Program-made: the position numbers and the translations under genes
Part shown: piece after piece, positions 1-10,400 of the stretch
Layout of the letters: each line of letters begins with the position of its first letter
How positions within the stretch are numbered: position 1 is the first letter of the stretch
The notes under the pieces: generated by a model
Databases searched by the model: none
What the model was told of the DNA's origin: nothing
What the model saw: the letters and a program-made list of their open reading frames with translations, nothing else
From: CBFGWV01 sp965652545
GTDB taxonomy: Bacteria > Pseudomonadota > Gammaproteobacteria > Competibacterales > Competibacteraceae
Length of the DNA stretch: 13,220 nt
Assembly (NCBI GenBank): GCA_965652545.1
Contig: CBFGWV010000125.1
Span: 1-13,220, forward strand
Reading direction: 5' to 3'

Positions 1-597
1 TTGGTCGAGGCGCGGCTGGTGGCGGTGCTCGGTGCCAACCGCAACCACGTGCGCAGCGCCTTGCACCGCCTGGCCTCTCAACGGCTGGTGTCGGTCCTGC
101 CCAACCGTGGTGCCATCGTCTCGCAGCCGTCGGTGCAGGAGGCGCGCGATGTCTTTACTGCGCGGCTGGCCATCGAGTCGGCGGTGCTGAAGCTGGCCGT
201 CGCCCGCATGAGCGACCGCAATCGTGTCCGATTGATCAAGCAACTGGCGGTCGAGGAGGGGGCCATCGCCAGCGGCGATCGGCGGCAGATGATCCGCGAA
301 TCCGGCAACTTCCACCTGCTGCTGGCGGACATTGCCGGCAATCACGTCTTTACGGAGCTGCTCGAAGGCCTCATCGCCCGCACATCCTTGATCATCGCCT
401 TATACCAGGCCACCCCCGATGTGGCCTGCACCCTGGAAGAGCACGTCCGTCTTGCCGAGTGCCTGATCAAGGGCCGCGAGGATGAGGCCTTACATCTGAT
501 GACACGGCACATGTCCGCCATCGAACACCTGTTGGCGCCCTCGACCGAGGCCGATCGCCCCGTCGACCTCGACCAGGCGCTGGCGGGCAACGTCTGA
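1..597 (+). CDS. GntR-family transcriptional regulator, FCD-type (5' partial)
   Basis: This is the C-terminal part of a GntR regulator of the FadR/FCD subfamily, cytoplasmic DNA-binding proteins that usually repress a nearby catabolic operon and release DNA on binding a small acid. The window opens inside the winged helix: residues 1-40 hold the recognition region (ARLVAVLGANRNHVRSALHR) and the wing ending in RGAIV. The FCD effector domain spans about residues 46-180. Three of its usual metal-ligand histidines are visible: His105 in NFH, His148 in EEH and His170 in TRH. The Asp that normally precedes the FH pair is Ser102 (Glu100 lies close by), so metal binding may be altered. The TTG at position 1 is probably an internal Leu codon, because family members carry roughly 30-50 more residues before this point. 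The stop is TGA 595-597. The effector and target operon cannot be told; nothing links it to the PKS except proximity. Confidence 0.87.
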   Translation: MVEARLVAVLGANRNHVRSALHRLASQRLVSVLPNRGAIVSQPSVQEARDVFTARLAIESAVLKLAVARMSDRNRVRLIKQLAVEEGAIASGDRRQMIRESGNFHLLLADIAGNHVFTELLEGLIARTSLIIALYQATPDVACTLEEHVRLAECLIKGREDEALHLMTRHMSAIEHLLAPSTEADRPVDLDQALAGNV

Positions 598-620
598 GGG
601 GCCGAAGCTGCCCTCTGGCC

Positions 621-646
621 GATCGCCCACAGGGGTGGGCTCCTAC
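621..646 (-). repeat. REP copy A (GTAGGAG family)
   Basis: Read on the minus strand this is GTAGGAG followed by a hairpin and GATC. On the plus strand the stem is GCCCAC (625-630) and GTGGGC (635-640) around a 4-nt loop. GTAG-headed short hairpins in gaps between genes are the hallmark of REP elements mobilised by RAYT (TnpA-REP) transposases. No RAYT gene is in this window. Confidence 0.75.
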
Positions 647-721
647 AAGGGCTTGCGTTCGACGTATGTGCCTATCTGTGCACCGCATAGGCCGATTCGA
701 TTCAGCTAAACGCAGGCACCC

Positions 722-746
722 GTAGGAGCCCTGCCTTCAGGGCGAT
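722..746 (+). repeat. REP copy B (GTAGGAG family)
   Basis: GTAGGAG at 722-728 leads into a stem of GCCCTG (728-733) and CAGGGC (738-743) with a 4-nt loop, followed by GATT. It has the same head-hairpin-GAT plan as copies A and C but lies in the opposite orientation. B and C therefore form an inverted pair, the arrangement called a REPIN or BIME. The stem sequence differs from A while pairing is kept. Confidence 0.75.
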
Positions 747-793
747 TGCCGCAGGTGGCGCCGAAATCCCAAGGATTGGCGTCACCCAAGACT

Positions 794-820
794 GATCGCG
801 CACAGGGGGTGCGCTCCTAC
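794..820 (-). repeat. REP copy C (GTAGGAG family)
   Basis: On the minus strand this reads GTAGGAG, hairpin, GATC. On the plus strand the stem is GCGCAC (798-803) and GTGCGC (809-814) with a 5-nt loop. Compared with copy A, one C-G pair has become G-C on both sides of the stem, a compensatory change. The 22 nt at 813-834 are identical to 639-660 beside copy A. Confidence 0.75.
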
Positions 821-972
821 AAGGGCTTGCGTTCAAAGTGGGTGCAGATTTTCGTTGCGGCACAGCATCCGGCCGCTGGACTTGCTATGTTGTAGACGTT
901 CAGCCGCAGACAGCGGTCGGGCTGATGCCTGCCGTGATCCACCAGCGGCACGAATTCACAGGGGGGACCAAA

Positions 973-1182
973 ATGGGAATGATCTTCGGCGGCCTGTTCG
1001 GCGTACTGTTCGTCATCGCGGAGGTGTGTTGCATTCTCAGCATCTCGCGCAGCGGCGCCTCCTTCGGCGCCAAACTCATGTGGATTCTCCTGGTGCTCGC
1101 CCTGCCCGTTCTGGGCTTGATGATCTGGGTGATCGCCGGCCCCAAGCAGGCGCAGGTGGGGCTCATTCCGGCACAGTCATAA
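973..1182 (+). CDS. Small two-helix membrane protein, PLDc_N-like
   Basis: A 69-residue inner-membrane protein of unknown function. Two hydrophobic helices are clear: residues about 4-24 (FGGLFGVLFVIAEVCCILSI) and 36-56 (MWILLVLALPVLGLMIWVIA). A short polar loop (SRSGASFGAK) joins them and a short tail follows. The second helix, with a K-x-x-W entry and an internal P-V-L-G, matches the pattern of the phospholipase-D N-terminal membrane domain (PLDc_N), which is common as a stand-alone small protein. No HKD catalytic motif is present, so no enzyme activity is expected. The start is ATG 973 because a strong purine run (AGGGGGG, 960-966) sits 6 nt upstream; the frame opens further upstream, but residues there look unlike coding sequence. 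Its link to the PKS is unknown; it probably belongs to the flanking chromosome. Confidence 0.75.
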   Translation: MGMIFGGLFGVLFVIAEVCCILSISRSGASFGAKLMWILLVLALPVLGLMIWVIAGPKQAQVGLIPAQS

Positions 1183-1415
1183 GACGGCCGACGCCGCTGG
1201 GCAGAACATGCGGCGATGAGGAAAGGGGGCTATCGGGTCGGCGGTCCGCCGCATTCGATTGATGGAAGCCTGAGGCAACGGCGCAGGACGCGGTCGAGGT
1301 GTGTTTCGCATGGCAGTGCCACTCCCAGCAGGAACCGACAGCGCGCGGGGGCGTTCGCTCCCCGGTCGCGCCGTGGCCGAGCCTCCCAGGCCACACCCGT
1401 GATTCCGGGTCCCCA
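1183..1415. other. Leader region of the PKS gene
   Basis: A 233-bp gap that probably marks the cluster's left boundary. TGA at 1260-1262 is the last in-frame stop before the PKS. An 8-bp inverted repeat (ATGCGGCG 1208-1215, CGCCGCAT 1247-1254) and a small palindrome, GGCGGTCCGCC (1240-1250), overlap each other. They could be an operator or simply GC-rich chance. No clear sigma-70 promoter or terminator T tract was seen. Confidence 0.5.
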
Positions 1416-4400
1416 ATGACGGCACAGACCCGCCCGGCGATCGCCGTCATCGGCATGGCCTGCCGTTTTCCCGGCGCCGCGGATCGCGACGCCTTGTGGC
1501 GCAACCTCATCCGCGAGCGCAGCAGCGTGGGCCCGGTGCCGCCGGCGCGCTGGGGCGAGGCGGGCGCCGGTCTGCACGCCGGGCTGCTGGAGGATGTCGA
1601 GGGCTTCGATCACCGCTTCTTCGCCCTGTCCCCACGGGAGGCGCGCAGCATGGACCCGCAGCAGCGCTGGCTGCTGGAAGCCGCCTGGCACTGTGTCGAG
1701 GACGCCGGCATCGGCTTTACGGCTTTGCGCAAGGCGCGCACGGCGGTGTTCGTCGGCGCCATGACGGCCGATCACTTGCAGGCGGCATCCGCCCGCGAGC
1801 CGGACAGCCATTCGGCCCTGGGCGCCTACCACGGGCTGCTCGCCAACCGCGTCTCCCATGTGCTGGGCCTGTGCGGGCCCAGTCTGGCGGTGGACGCCGC
1901 CCACGCCGCCTCCATGGTGGCCGTGCAGCATGCGCTGCGCTGCCTGCAGGCCGGGGATGCCGACTACGCGCTGGTGGCCGGTGTCAACGCGCTGCTCGAC
2001 CCGTGGAAGTCCCGCTCCTTCGCCCGCGCCGGCATGTTGTCGCCCGATGGGCTGTGCAAGGTGTTCGATGCCGACGCCGACGGTTACGTCCCCGCCGAGG
2101 GCGTGGGCGTGCTGCTGTTGCAGGCGCTGGAGCCGGCCCTGGCCGCCGACCGCCGCATCGCCGGGGTCATCCGCGCCGTCGGTATTACCCATAACGCAGG
2201 TGCCAGCGCCATCACCGCGCCGGTACCGGCCGCCCAGCAGGCGGCGATCGAGCAGGCCTACGCCGAGGCCGGTATCGACCCCGACACCGTCACGTATATC
2301 GAGGCCCACGGCACCGGCACGGCGCTGGGCGACCCGGCGGAGATCCAGGCCTTGCGCGCGGTGTTCGGCCAGGGCGAACGGCCCGTGCCCTGCCACGTGG
2401 GGTCGATCAAGTCCAACCTCGGCCACCTGGAGGCCGCCTCGGGCATGGCCGGGTTGATCAAGGTGCTGCTGATGATGCAGCACCGGGTCGTCCCCCGAAG
2501 CCTGAACATCCGCCGCCTCAACCCGGTTCTGGCGCTGGAGGGCTCGCCGCTGTGCATCGCCACCGCGGCTGCCGACTGGCTGCCGGCCGCGCCCGGGCTT
2601 CCCTTGCGTGCCGGGGTGAGCTCCTTCGGCATCGGGGGCGTCAACACTCATGCCGTGCTGGAGTCCGCCCCGGAACCGTCACCGGCGGCGGCCGCCGCGC
2701 CGGGGCCGCTGTGCTTCCTGCTGTCGGCGGCTACACCCGCTGCGCTGGCGGCGGTGCTGCGCCGCTGGCAGCGCTTCGTGGCCAGCCGCGCGTTCGAATC
2801 CGCATCGCTTGGCGACATCTGCGGGACTTTGCGCCACGGCCGGGCGCACCTGCGTCATCGTTTCGGCCTGATGGTGGCCGACAAGGCGGATCTGGCCCGG
2901 CAACTGCTGGCCGATGCGACAGAACGGCCGGCGGTCTCTTTCGAACCGCTGACCCGCTGGCTGGCCGGTGGCGAGGCGGAGGTACTGCCAACGTACGCGT
3001 ACCGTCCGCTGGCCTTGCCGTCGTACCCCTTCGAGCGGCGCGTGCCGCCGGCGGTGGCGAACGGCCCGGCGGTGGACGGGGACGCGTCGCGTCGGCACAC
3101 CACCGCGTATCTGACGCAACTGCTCGCCGAACGCCTGGGTTGCGAGCCGGCGGCCATCGCCGAGGACGACTACTTCGTCGAGTCCCTGGGCGTGGATTCC
3201 TTCATCAACATGGAGGTGCTCGAGGCCTTGCAGGCCACCCTGGGGCCGTTGCCGCGGACGCTGTTGTTCGAGCACCCGACGGTCGCCCGCCTGAGTGCCC
3301 ACCTTATTGAAAACCACGGCGAGGCGCTGGCCCGGTTGCAGGGTAGGGCGGGCGCGGATCTGCCATCGCCTGCCGAGGCCGGCACCGCCGTCGCGGCCAG
3401 TCCACAGGAGGCGCCCGCCTTGCCAGTCGCCGGTGGAGACGCCGAGCCCATCGCCATCATCGGCCTGGCTGGACGCTTCCCCGGCGCGCCGTCCGTGGAT
3501 GCGCTTTGGGCGTTGCTCATCGAAGGCCGCAGCGCCATCCGCGAGTTGCCGCCAGAGCGCTGGGACTGGCGCCGCCATGTCGACCCCGACGGCCGCGACC
3601 CCAGCCGCGGCTACACCCGCTGGGGCGGGTTCATCGACGGGCACGACTGTTTCGATGCCCAGTTCTTCCGCATCACCCCACGCCAGGCGGCGCTGATGGA
3701 CCCGCAGCAGCGGGTGTTTCTGGAAACCGCCTGGGCCACGCTGGAGGACGCCGGCTACACCCCCGCAGCGCTGTCCCGCGACACCGGTGTCTTCGTCGGT
3801 GCCAGCACCAACACCTACGGCCTGTGGGCCGCGCAGGGCGGCGAGGTGCCCGCGCCGGACACCGACCTGTCGGACATCGCCAACCGGGTGTCGTACACCC
3901 TGGACCTGCACGGCCCCAGCCTGAGCGTCGACACCGCCTGCTCGGCCTCGCTCACCGCCGTGCACCTGGCCGTCGAGAGCCTGCGTCGCGGTGAATGCCA
4001 AACGGCCATCGCCGGCGGGGTGAGCCTGACGCTGCACCCCAACCGTATCCGCCAGTTCTGCCGCAAGGAGATGCTCCAGCGCGGCGCGGCCTGCCACCCC
4101 TTCGGCGAAGGCGACGGCGGTTTCGTGGACGGCGAGGGCGCCTGCGCCGTGCTGCTCAAGCCCCTGGCACGGGCGCTGGCCGATGGCGATACCATTCACG
4201 GCCTCATCCGCGGCACCGCCATCCGTACCGAGGGCCGCACCAGCGGCTACACCGTCCCCAGCCCCGACAGCCAGGCGCGCTTGATCGCTGCCGCGCTGGC
4301 CCGTGCCGGTGTGGATGCGCGCAGCATCAGCTATGTCGAAGCCCACGGCACCGGCACCCGTCTGGGCGACCCCATTGAAATCGACGGCCTCACCCGCGCC

Positions 4401-7400
4401 TTCCGCCGGCACACCGATGCGCGCGGTTTCTGCGCCATCGGCTCGCTCAAGTCCAACATCGGCCACCTGATTGCCGCCGCCGGTATCGCCGGCCTGGCCA
4501 AGGTGCTGCTGCAGATGCGTCATCGCACACTGGTGCCGTCGCTGCATGCGCAGCGGCTCAATCCGTACATCGACTTCGAAGCCACGCCGTTTCGCGTGCA
4601 GCGCAGCGTCGCACCCTGGACGACGCCGGTGATCGATGGCACCCCCCAGCCCCTGCGTGCGGGCTTGAGCGCCTTCGGCTCCGGCGGCGCCAACGCGCAC
4701 CTCGTGCTGGAGGCCTGGGACGAGGCCCGCGCCCCGGTGCCGACCGGCCCGCCGTACCTCGTGCCCTTGTCCGCGCGCAGCGAAGAGCGGCTGCGGGTGC
4801 TGGCCGGCCGCCTGGCCGCGCACCTGGCCGCCCATGCGCCGGCCATCGCCGATGTCGCCTACACCTTGCAGACCGGCCGCGAACCCCTGCCGGTGCGCGC
4901 CGCGCTGGTGGTGGACGGTATGCCGGCCTTGCAGACGGCCCTGGCCACGCTTGCCGCCGGTGGCGTCACGACCCTGGGCGAGGGGCCGCTGGTGGCGCTG
5001 GCAGGCGATTGGCTGGCGGGTCGCCCCGTGGATTGGGGCGCGCTCTACCCCGACGGCCGACCGCGTCGTATCCCGCTGCCGACGTACCCCTTCGAAGCCC
5101 AGCGCCACTGGCTGCCGCAGGCCACGACGGCCGAGCCCGCCGCCGACGGCAGCTTGCTTTACCGGCGCGTCTGGCAGGCGGTTGCGGCCACCGCCGCACA
5201 GCCCTTCCGTGGGCGCTGCCTGGTGTTCGCCCCGGCGGGCATGACACCGCCGTCCCCACCGGCCGGCGCCCGCCTGCTGTGGGCCGTCGCGGGCGAGCGC
5301 TGCGCGGAGACCGCCCACGGCTGGATGCTGCGACCGGACGTGGAGGCGGACTGCCTTACTGTGTTGTCGGCCCTGCGCCGACGCGGCGAGATGCCCACCC
5401 ACATCCTGCACTTGTGGTCGGGCGATGACCCGGCGGCGCCGACGCTGGGTATGCGCACGGTGTACCAGCTGCTGCGCGCCATCGCGGCGGTGCAGCCGGG
5501 CGCGCCGCTGGAGGTGGTCTACACCCATCCGGACGGACGGGCGCACGATGCCGCCGTCGGCGCCTTGCTGCGCGCCGCCTCCCGTGAACTGCCGCAGTTG
5601 GGTTGGCGCACGCTTGCCTGGGGCGGGCCGATGACGGCAGGCGATGTGCTGGCCATGGCGCTGGACGAGCTGCGCCAGCCCAGCGCGGTCGGCCAGGCCG
5701 TGCGCCGCCGCGGCGATAGCCGTCAGATTGCCGTGATGCAACCGTTGGACGCCGCACCGTCGGCGCCGACGGTGCGGGCCGGCGGCACTTACCTCATTGC
5801 CGGTGGCCTGGGCGGGCTGGGGCTGCTGTTCGCCGAGCATTTGGCGGCGCAAGCCCCGTGCCGCTTGGTCCTGCTCGGCCGGTCCGCGCCCTCGGCCGCC
5901 GTCGGCCAACGCCTGGATAAGCTGCGTGCGGCCGGCAGCCAGGTGATGACCCGGTGTACCGACATCGCCGAGCGCGTGCAGGTCGAGGCCGCGGTTGCCG
6001 AGACGGTAGCCGCCTTCGGCGATATACACGGGGTTATCCACGCCGCCGGGGTCAAACTCGACGGCCTGATTTCCGATACGTCGTGGGCCGTTGCCGAGGA
6101 CGCCCTGCGGGCCAAGCTGCACGGCAGTATCGGGCTGGACGAGGCCACGCGCGGGCAGCCGTTGGACTTTTTCGTCCTGTTCTCGTCCATCGCCGGCTTC
6201 GTCCACGGCGACGGGTTGGCGGCCTATGCCCTGGCCAACGGCTTTCTCGATGCTTTCGCCGCGCAGCGCGAGGCGGCCGTGGCCGCGGGCCGGCGCCGCG
6301 GCCGCTCGCTGGCCATCGCCTGGCCGCTGTGGGCCGACGGCGGCATGTCGGTGCCCGCCGCCGTGCGTGACCTGATGTATGCGGAAAGCGGCTTGTCGCC
6401 GCTGCCGACCGCGCAGGGGCTGGCGGCATGGTCGCAAGCCCTGGCCAGCGACGCCGCCTGCTGTGCCGTGCTCCACGGCGACCGCGCACGCATACGCCGG
6501 TGGATGGACCCGGCGGCGCCAATGGGCGGGCAGGGCGCTGCCGCCGATTGGCGTGTCGATTTCGATACCGCGTCGTCGGCCCCATCCGCGGGTGGGCAGG
6601 GTGTGCCGGCGGAAGGTTGGTTGGCGCACCTCACGGCGCAGGTGGCCGACATCACCGGCGTGCCGCGCGAGGCCTTGGAGGCCGACACCCCGCTGGCCGA
6701 CTACGGCATGGATTCGGTGCAGATGCGGCTGCTGATCAGCCGTCTGGAGCCGCTGGCCGGCCGCCTGCCGCGCAGCCTGTTGCTGGAGTTCCCGACCCTG
6801 GCCGCGCTCGCCGAGTACCTGGCCCGCCAGCGTCCCGAGGCCGCCCGGTCTTCTCTACCACAACCCCCGAGTCTGCCGTCCTCTGGGTTGCCACCCCCTG
6901 GGATCGCCGAGTTGTACTCGGCAGCCGAGCGCAGCTCGGCCCTGTCGGGAGGTCTCTCCAAGCTCGATGCAGGCCACGGGGTGTCAACGTCTCCGTCCAT
7001 GGCCGGCTTTCAGCCGGCTGCCGAGTACAACTCGGCGATCCCAGGGGCGGCAACCGCAATGGCGGCAACCCCGAAAGGGGCCACGCCAAGTCCCAGCCCC
7101 TCCGAACCCATCGCCATCGTCGGCGTCAGCGGCCGCTACCCCGGCGCACCGGACCTGGATACCTTGTGGGACAACCTCTGCGCCGGTGTCGACGCCACCG
7201 GCGAGGTGCCGCCGTCGCGCTGGGACGCCGCCGCACGCTACGACGCCGACCCGGCACGGGCGGCGGACGGCAAGCTGTACTGCCGTTGGGGCGGCTTCCT
7301 CGACGATGTGGCGGGCTTCGACCCCTTGCTGTTCGAGCTCACGCCGCTGGAGGCCAAGACCATGCACCCCGAGGAGCGCCTGCTCCTGGAGAGTGTGTGG

Positions 7401-10400
7401 ACCACCCTGGAGGATGCCGGCTACACCCGCGCGATGCTGCGCGGCCAGCCGGTCGGGGTGTTCGTCGGTGTCAATGGCCTGAGCTACCCCTTGCTAGGGC
7501 TGGAGCGCTGGCAGCGCGGGGGCAATGTCGCCCTCGACGGCTCGTACTACCCGTTGGCCAACCGCATTTCGTACTTCTTCGATTGGACCGGCCCCAGCGT
7601 GCCGGTGGACACCGGCTGCTCGGCTGCACTGGTCGCCCTGCACCAGGCCTGCGAGGCCTTGCGCAGCGGCGGCTGCGAGGCGGCCGTGGTCGGTGGGGTG
7701 AACCTTTACCTGCACCCGGCGCGCTACTGGTACCTGTGCCGCAACCGCCTGGTCGCCACGCGGCCGGGGCTACGCCTGTTCCGTGCCGGCGGCGACGGCT
7801 TCATTCCCGGCGAGGGCGTCGGCAGCGTGTTGCTCAAGCCGCTGGCCAAGGCCCTGGCCGATGGCGACCGCATCCACGCCGTCATCAAGGGCTCGGCCGT
7901 CGCCCACAAGGGGCGCAGCAACGGCTTTCTGGCGCCCACGCCCAAGTCGCAGACGGCCTTGTATCGACAGGTGCTCGAGCAGGCCGGGGTCGACGCCGCC
8001 GCTGTGGGCTACATCGAGCTGCAATCGGCCGGCGCCGACATGGCTGACTCGGCCGAGTGGTCGGCGCTGCGCCAGGTGTACGGCACGGGGGCCTGCGCCC
8101 TGGGCTCGGTCAAGCCGAACATCGGCCACCTGGAGGCCGCCTCGGGCATGGCGCAGTTGACCAAGGTCCTGCTGCAGCTGCGCCACGGCACGCTGGCCCC
8201 CAACCTCGTCGCCGACGAGGCCAACCCGGATATCGACCTCGCCGGCACCGCCTTCCATCTGCCCGTGCGGCCGGCACCCTGGCGCGACGGCCAGCGGCGC
8301 GCGGCCATCACTTCGGCGGCTGCCGGCGGTACGGCGGTGCATGTGCTGATCGAGGCCGCGCCGGAGGGCCCGGCAACCGCCACGGGCGATGCTGGGCCAC
8401 AGCTGGTGTGCCTGTCCGCCCCAACGGCCGACCGACTGCGCCGGCATGTCGCCGATGTGCTGGCCCGGCTGCGCCGCGACGACAGCCTGGCGCTGATGGA
8501 TGTCGCCTACACCTTGCGCGAGCGGCGGACGGCGTTCGATTGCCGCCTTGCGCTGATCGCCCGCGACCGCGATGAGCTCATCGCCCAATTGACGCGGGCG
8601 CTGGATACGGCTGCCACGCCGCCGCCCCCTGCGATGTCGGTGGCGCAGGCCTGCGCCGACAAGGACTTGACTGCCGCGGCCGCGCTGTGGATGGCCGGCG
8701 CCACGCTCGACTGGCGCCGTCTGGGCTGCCCCGTAGGCCGCATCGTCAGCCTGCCCGGGCTGCCGTTCGAGCGCCGCCGCTGCTGGTTGTACGACGAGGA
8801 CAAGGACATGAGCGACACACCGCCGGACTCGCCGGAGGCCGTCTCCGCCGGCAGCATGGTGGCGGACTACTACAACCGCATGACCGACAGCCTCAAGCGC
8901 CAGACCCTGGATGTGGAGGATGAGATGTACATCCTCTTCGCCCCGTTTGCGGACAAGGTGCCGGGTTTCTCTTGGTTGAAGGCCTTCTTCGAGCCCTCGC
9001 AGGGTCGCCAGCACCTGGATTTGATGTTAGCCAAGCAGCGCGAGCTCAAGGCCATGCTGTACCGCGATGTCGACTTCGCCCGCGTGCGGCGGGTGTTCGA
9101 CATCGGCTGCGGCCTGGCCACGGACCTGATCCAGCTCGCCCGCGCTCACCCGCAGCTGCGCGGCGAGGGCTTCACCATCACCCCGCGCCAGGCCGAGGTC
9201 GGCGCCGAGCGCATCACTCGCGCCGGCCTGGACGGGCGGCTGGCGGTGCATTGCGCCGACAGCACCAAGCGGCCGTTCCCGGGCCGCTACGACTTGATCA
9301 TCGGTTTCGAGGTGATCTTCCACATCGAGAACAAACAGGCGGTGTTCGCCAACATCGCCGAGCATCTGGACGACGACGGCTACCTGATCCTGGCCGATGG
9401 CGTCACCAACACCGTCACCGAGATCAACATGCCCCACCTGGGGCAGTTCACCGCCACCGCGCCACAGTTTGCGCAGCTGCTGGCCCACAACGGCCTGCTG
9501 ATTCAGGACTGTGTCGATACCAGCCGCGAGATCAGCAACTTCCTCTATGACGCCGAGTTCGAGGCTAACCTGGCGTTGATCAACGCCAAGTACCCGGACC
9601 TGCAAGCGGTCGAGCACGAGCACCGCTGTTGGGACAGCTTCGGCAAGGTGCTGGGGCTGGGCTTGGTGCGCTATCTGTTGTTCACCATCCGCAAGGCCCC
9701 GGCCGGCCAGGACGAGGCGGCGCTGGCGCAACTCAACGAGGCGCGTATCGCCGAGGCCGTGCCCTACCCGGATGAACTCGCGCGGCGTCCGAGCCTGTTG
9801 GCCCCGCCACCGCCGACCACGACGCCGGCGCAGCAGCCGGCCCCGGCGCAGGTGGAGGCGCGCTTGGCGACCATTGCCGCCGCCGTGCTGGAGCTCGATG
9901 CCGAGCGCATCGACGTGACTGCGCGCTTCACCGACTACGGCGTGGGTTCCTTGCAGGGCCTGTTGCTGCTGGAGGCGGTCAACCGGCAACTGGGCGTCGC
10001 GCTCAAGATGACCACGTTGTACGACCACTCCAGCCTGCGCGATCTGGCTCGCCATCTGCTGGCGACGCATCCGGATGCGCTGGGCTCCGTGGTTACTGCC
10101 GAGCCGCCGCCCGCCGAACAGGCACAAGCCCAGCCGCAGGCCGCCCCAAGCGTGGCCGACGACGGCATCGCGGTCATCGGCATGGCCGGCCGCTTTCCCG
10201 GCGCGGCCGATGTGGAGGCGTTCTGGCGCAACCTCTGCGCGGGTGTGGATTCGGTCGCCGAGGTGCCGGCCGAGCGCTGGGACAGCGCGCGCTGGTACGA
10301 CGCCGACCCCGCCGCGCCCAACCGCAGCGTCAGCCGCTGGCTGGGCGCCGCACCCGATGTCGACTGCTTCGACGCCGGGTTCTTTCGCATCTCGCCGCGC

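Larger units (their letters stand above)
598..972. other. Intergenic region with a REP cluster
   Basis: This 375-bp gap between the regulator and the small membrane-protein gene carries no convincing gene. It contains three REP hairpins, listed separately, and a direct 22-nt repeat (639-660 and 813-834) formed by the outer flanks of the two same-orientation copies. A TGCTATGTT at 883-891 resembles an extended -10 element but has no good -35 partner, so it is not listed as a promoter. No hairpin here is followed by a T tract. Confidence 0.7.

Noticed and set aside
625..640. Rho-independent terminator after the GntR gene
   Set aside because: The hairpin is real but has no T tract, and the same structure recurs as a REP nearby in both orientations.
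883..891. Extended -10 promoter for the small membrane protein
   Set aside because: TGCTATGTT fits loosely, but no -35 element lies at proper spacing (TTGCGG at 855-860 is too far).
838..972. Upstream extension of the small membrane protein to 838
   Set aside because: The extra residues are polar and unlike the family, and the purine-rich ribosome site sits directly before ATG 973.
1230..2651. Antisense open frame of 473 codons over KS1
   Set aside because: It is a shadow of KS1 and its leader, with no motifs and no sensible ribosome site.
4716..5150. Possible AT domain after KS2, and likewise after the other KS domains
   Set aside because: Each gap is only about 100-170 residues, lacks the GHSxG acyltransferase motif, and matches post-KS linkers ending in a YPFE-like motif.
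6400..6611. Possible DH or ER domain in module 2
   Set aside because: No HxxxGxxxxP dehydratase motif or enoylreductase NADPH motif was found between the KR and ACP2; the stretch is too short for either.
2679..6629. Antisense open frame of over 1300 codons
   Set aside because: It lies opposite recognisable KS, KR and ACP domains, is dominated by Gly/Arg/Ala/Gln, and shows no domain motif. It is a by-product of strong GC bias at codon third positions.
6845..7100. Gene break or two separate PKS genes at the repeat element
   Set aside because: No stop codon or frame change occurs in the linker, and the same frame carries ACP2 before it and KS3 after it.
6428..8047. +1 shifted forward frame of 539 codons over ACP2 and KS3
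   Set aside because: The frame in phase with ATG 1416 carries intact ACP2 and KS3 motifs here; this one is Arg/Gly-rich noise.
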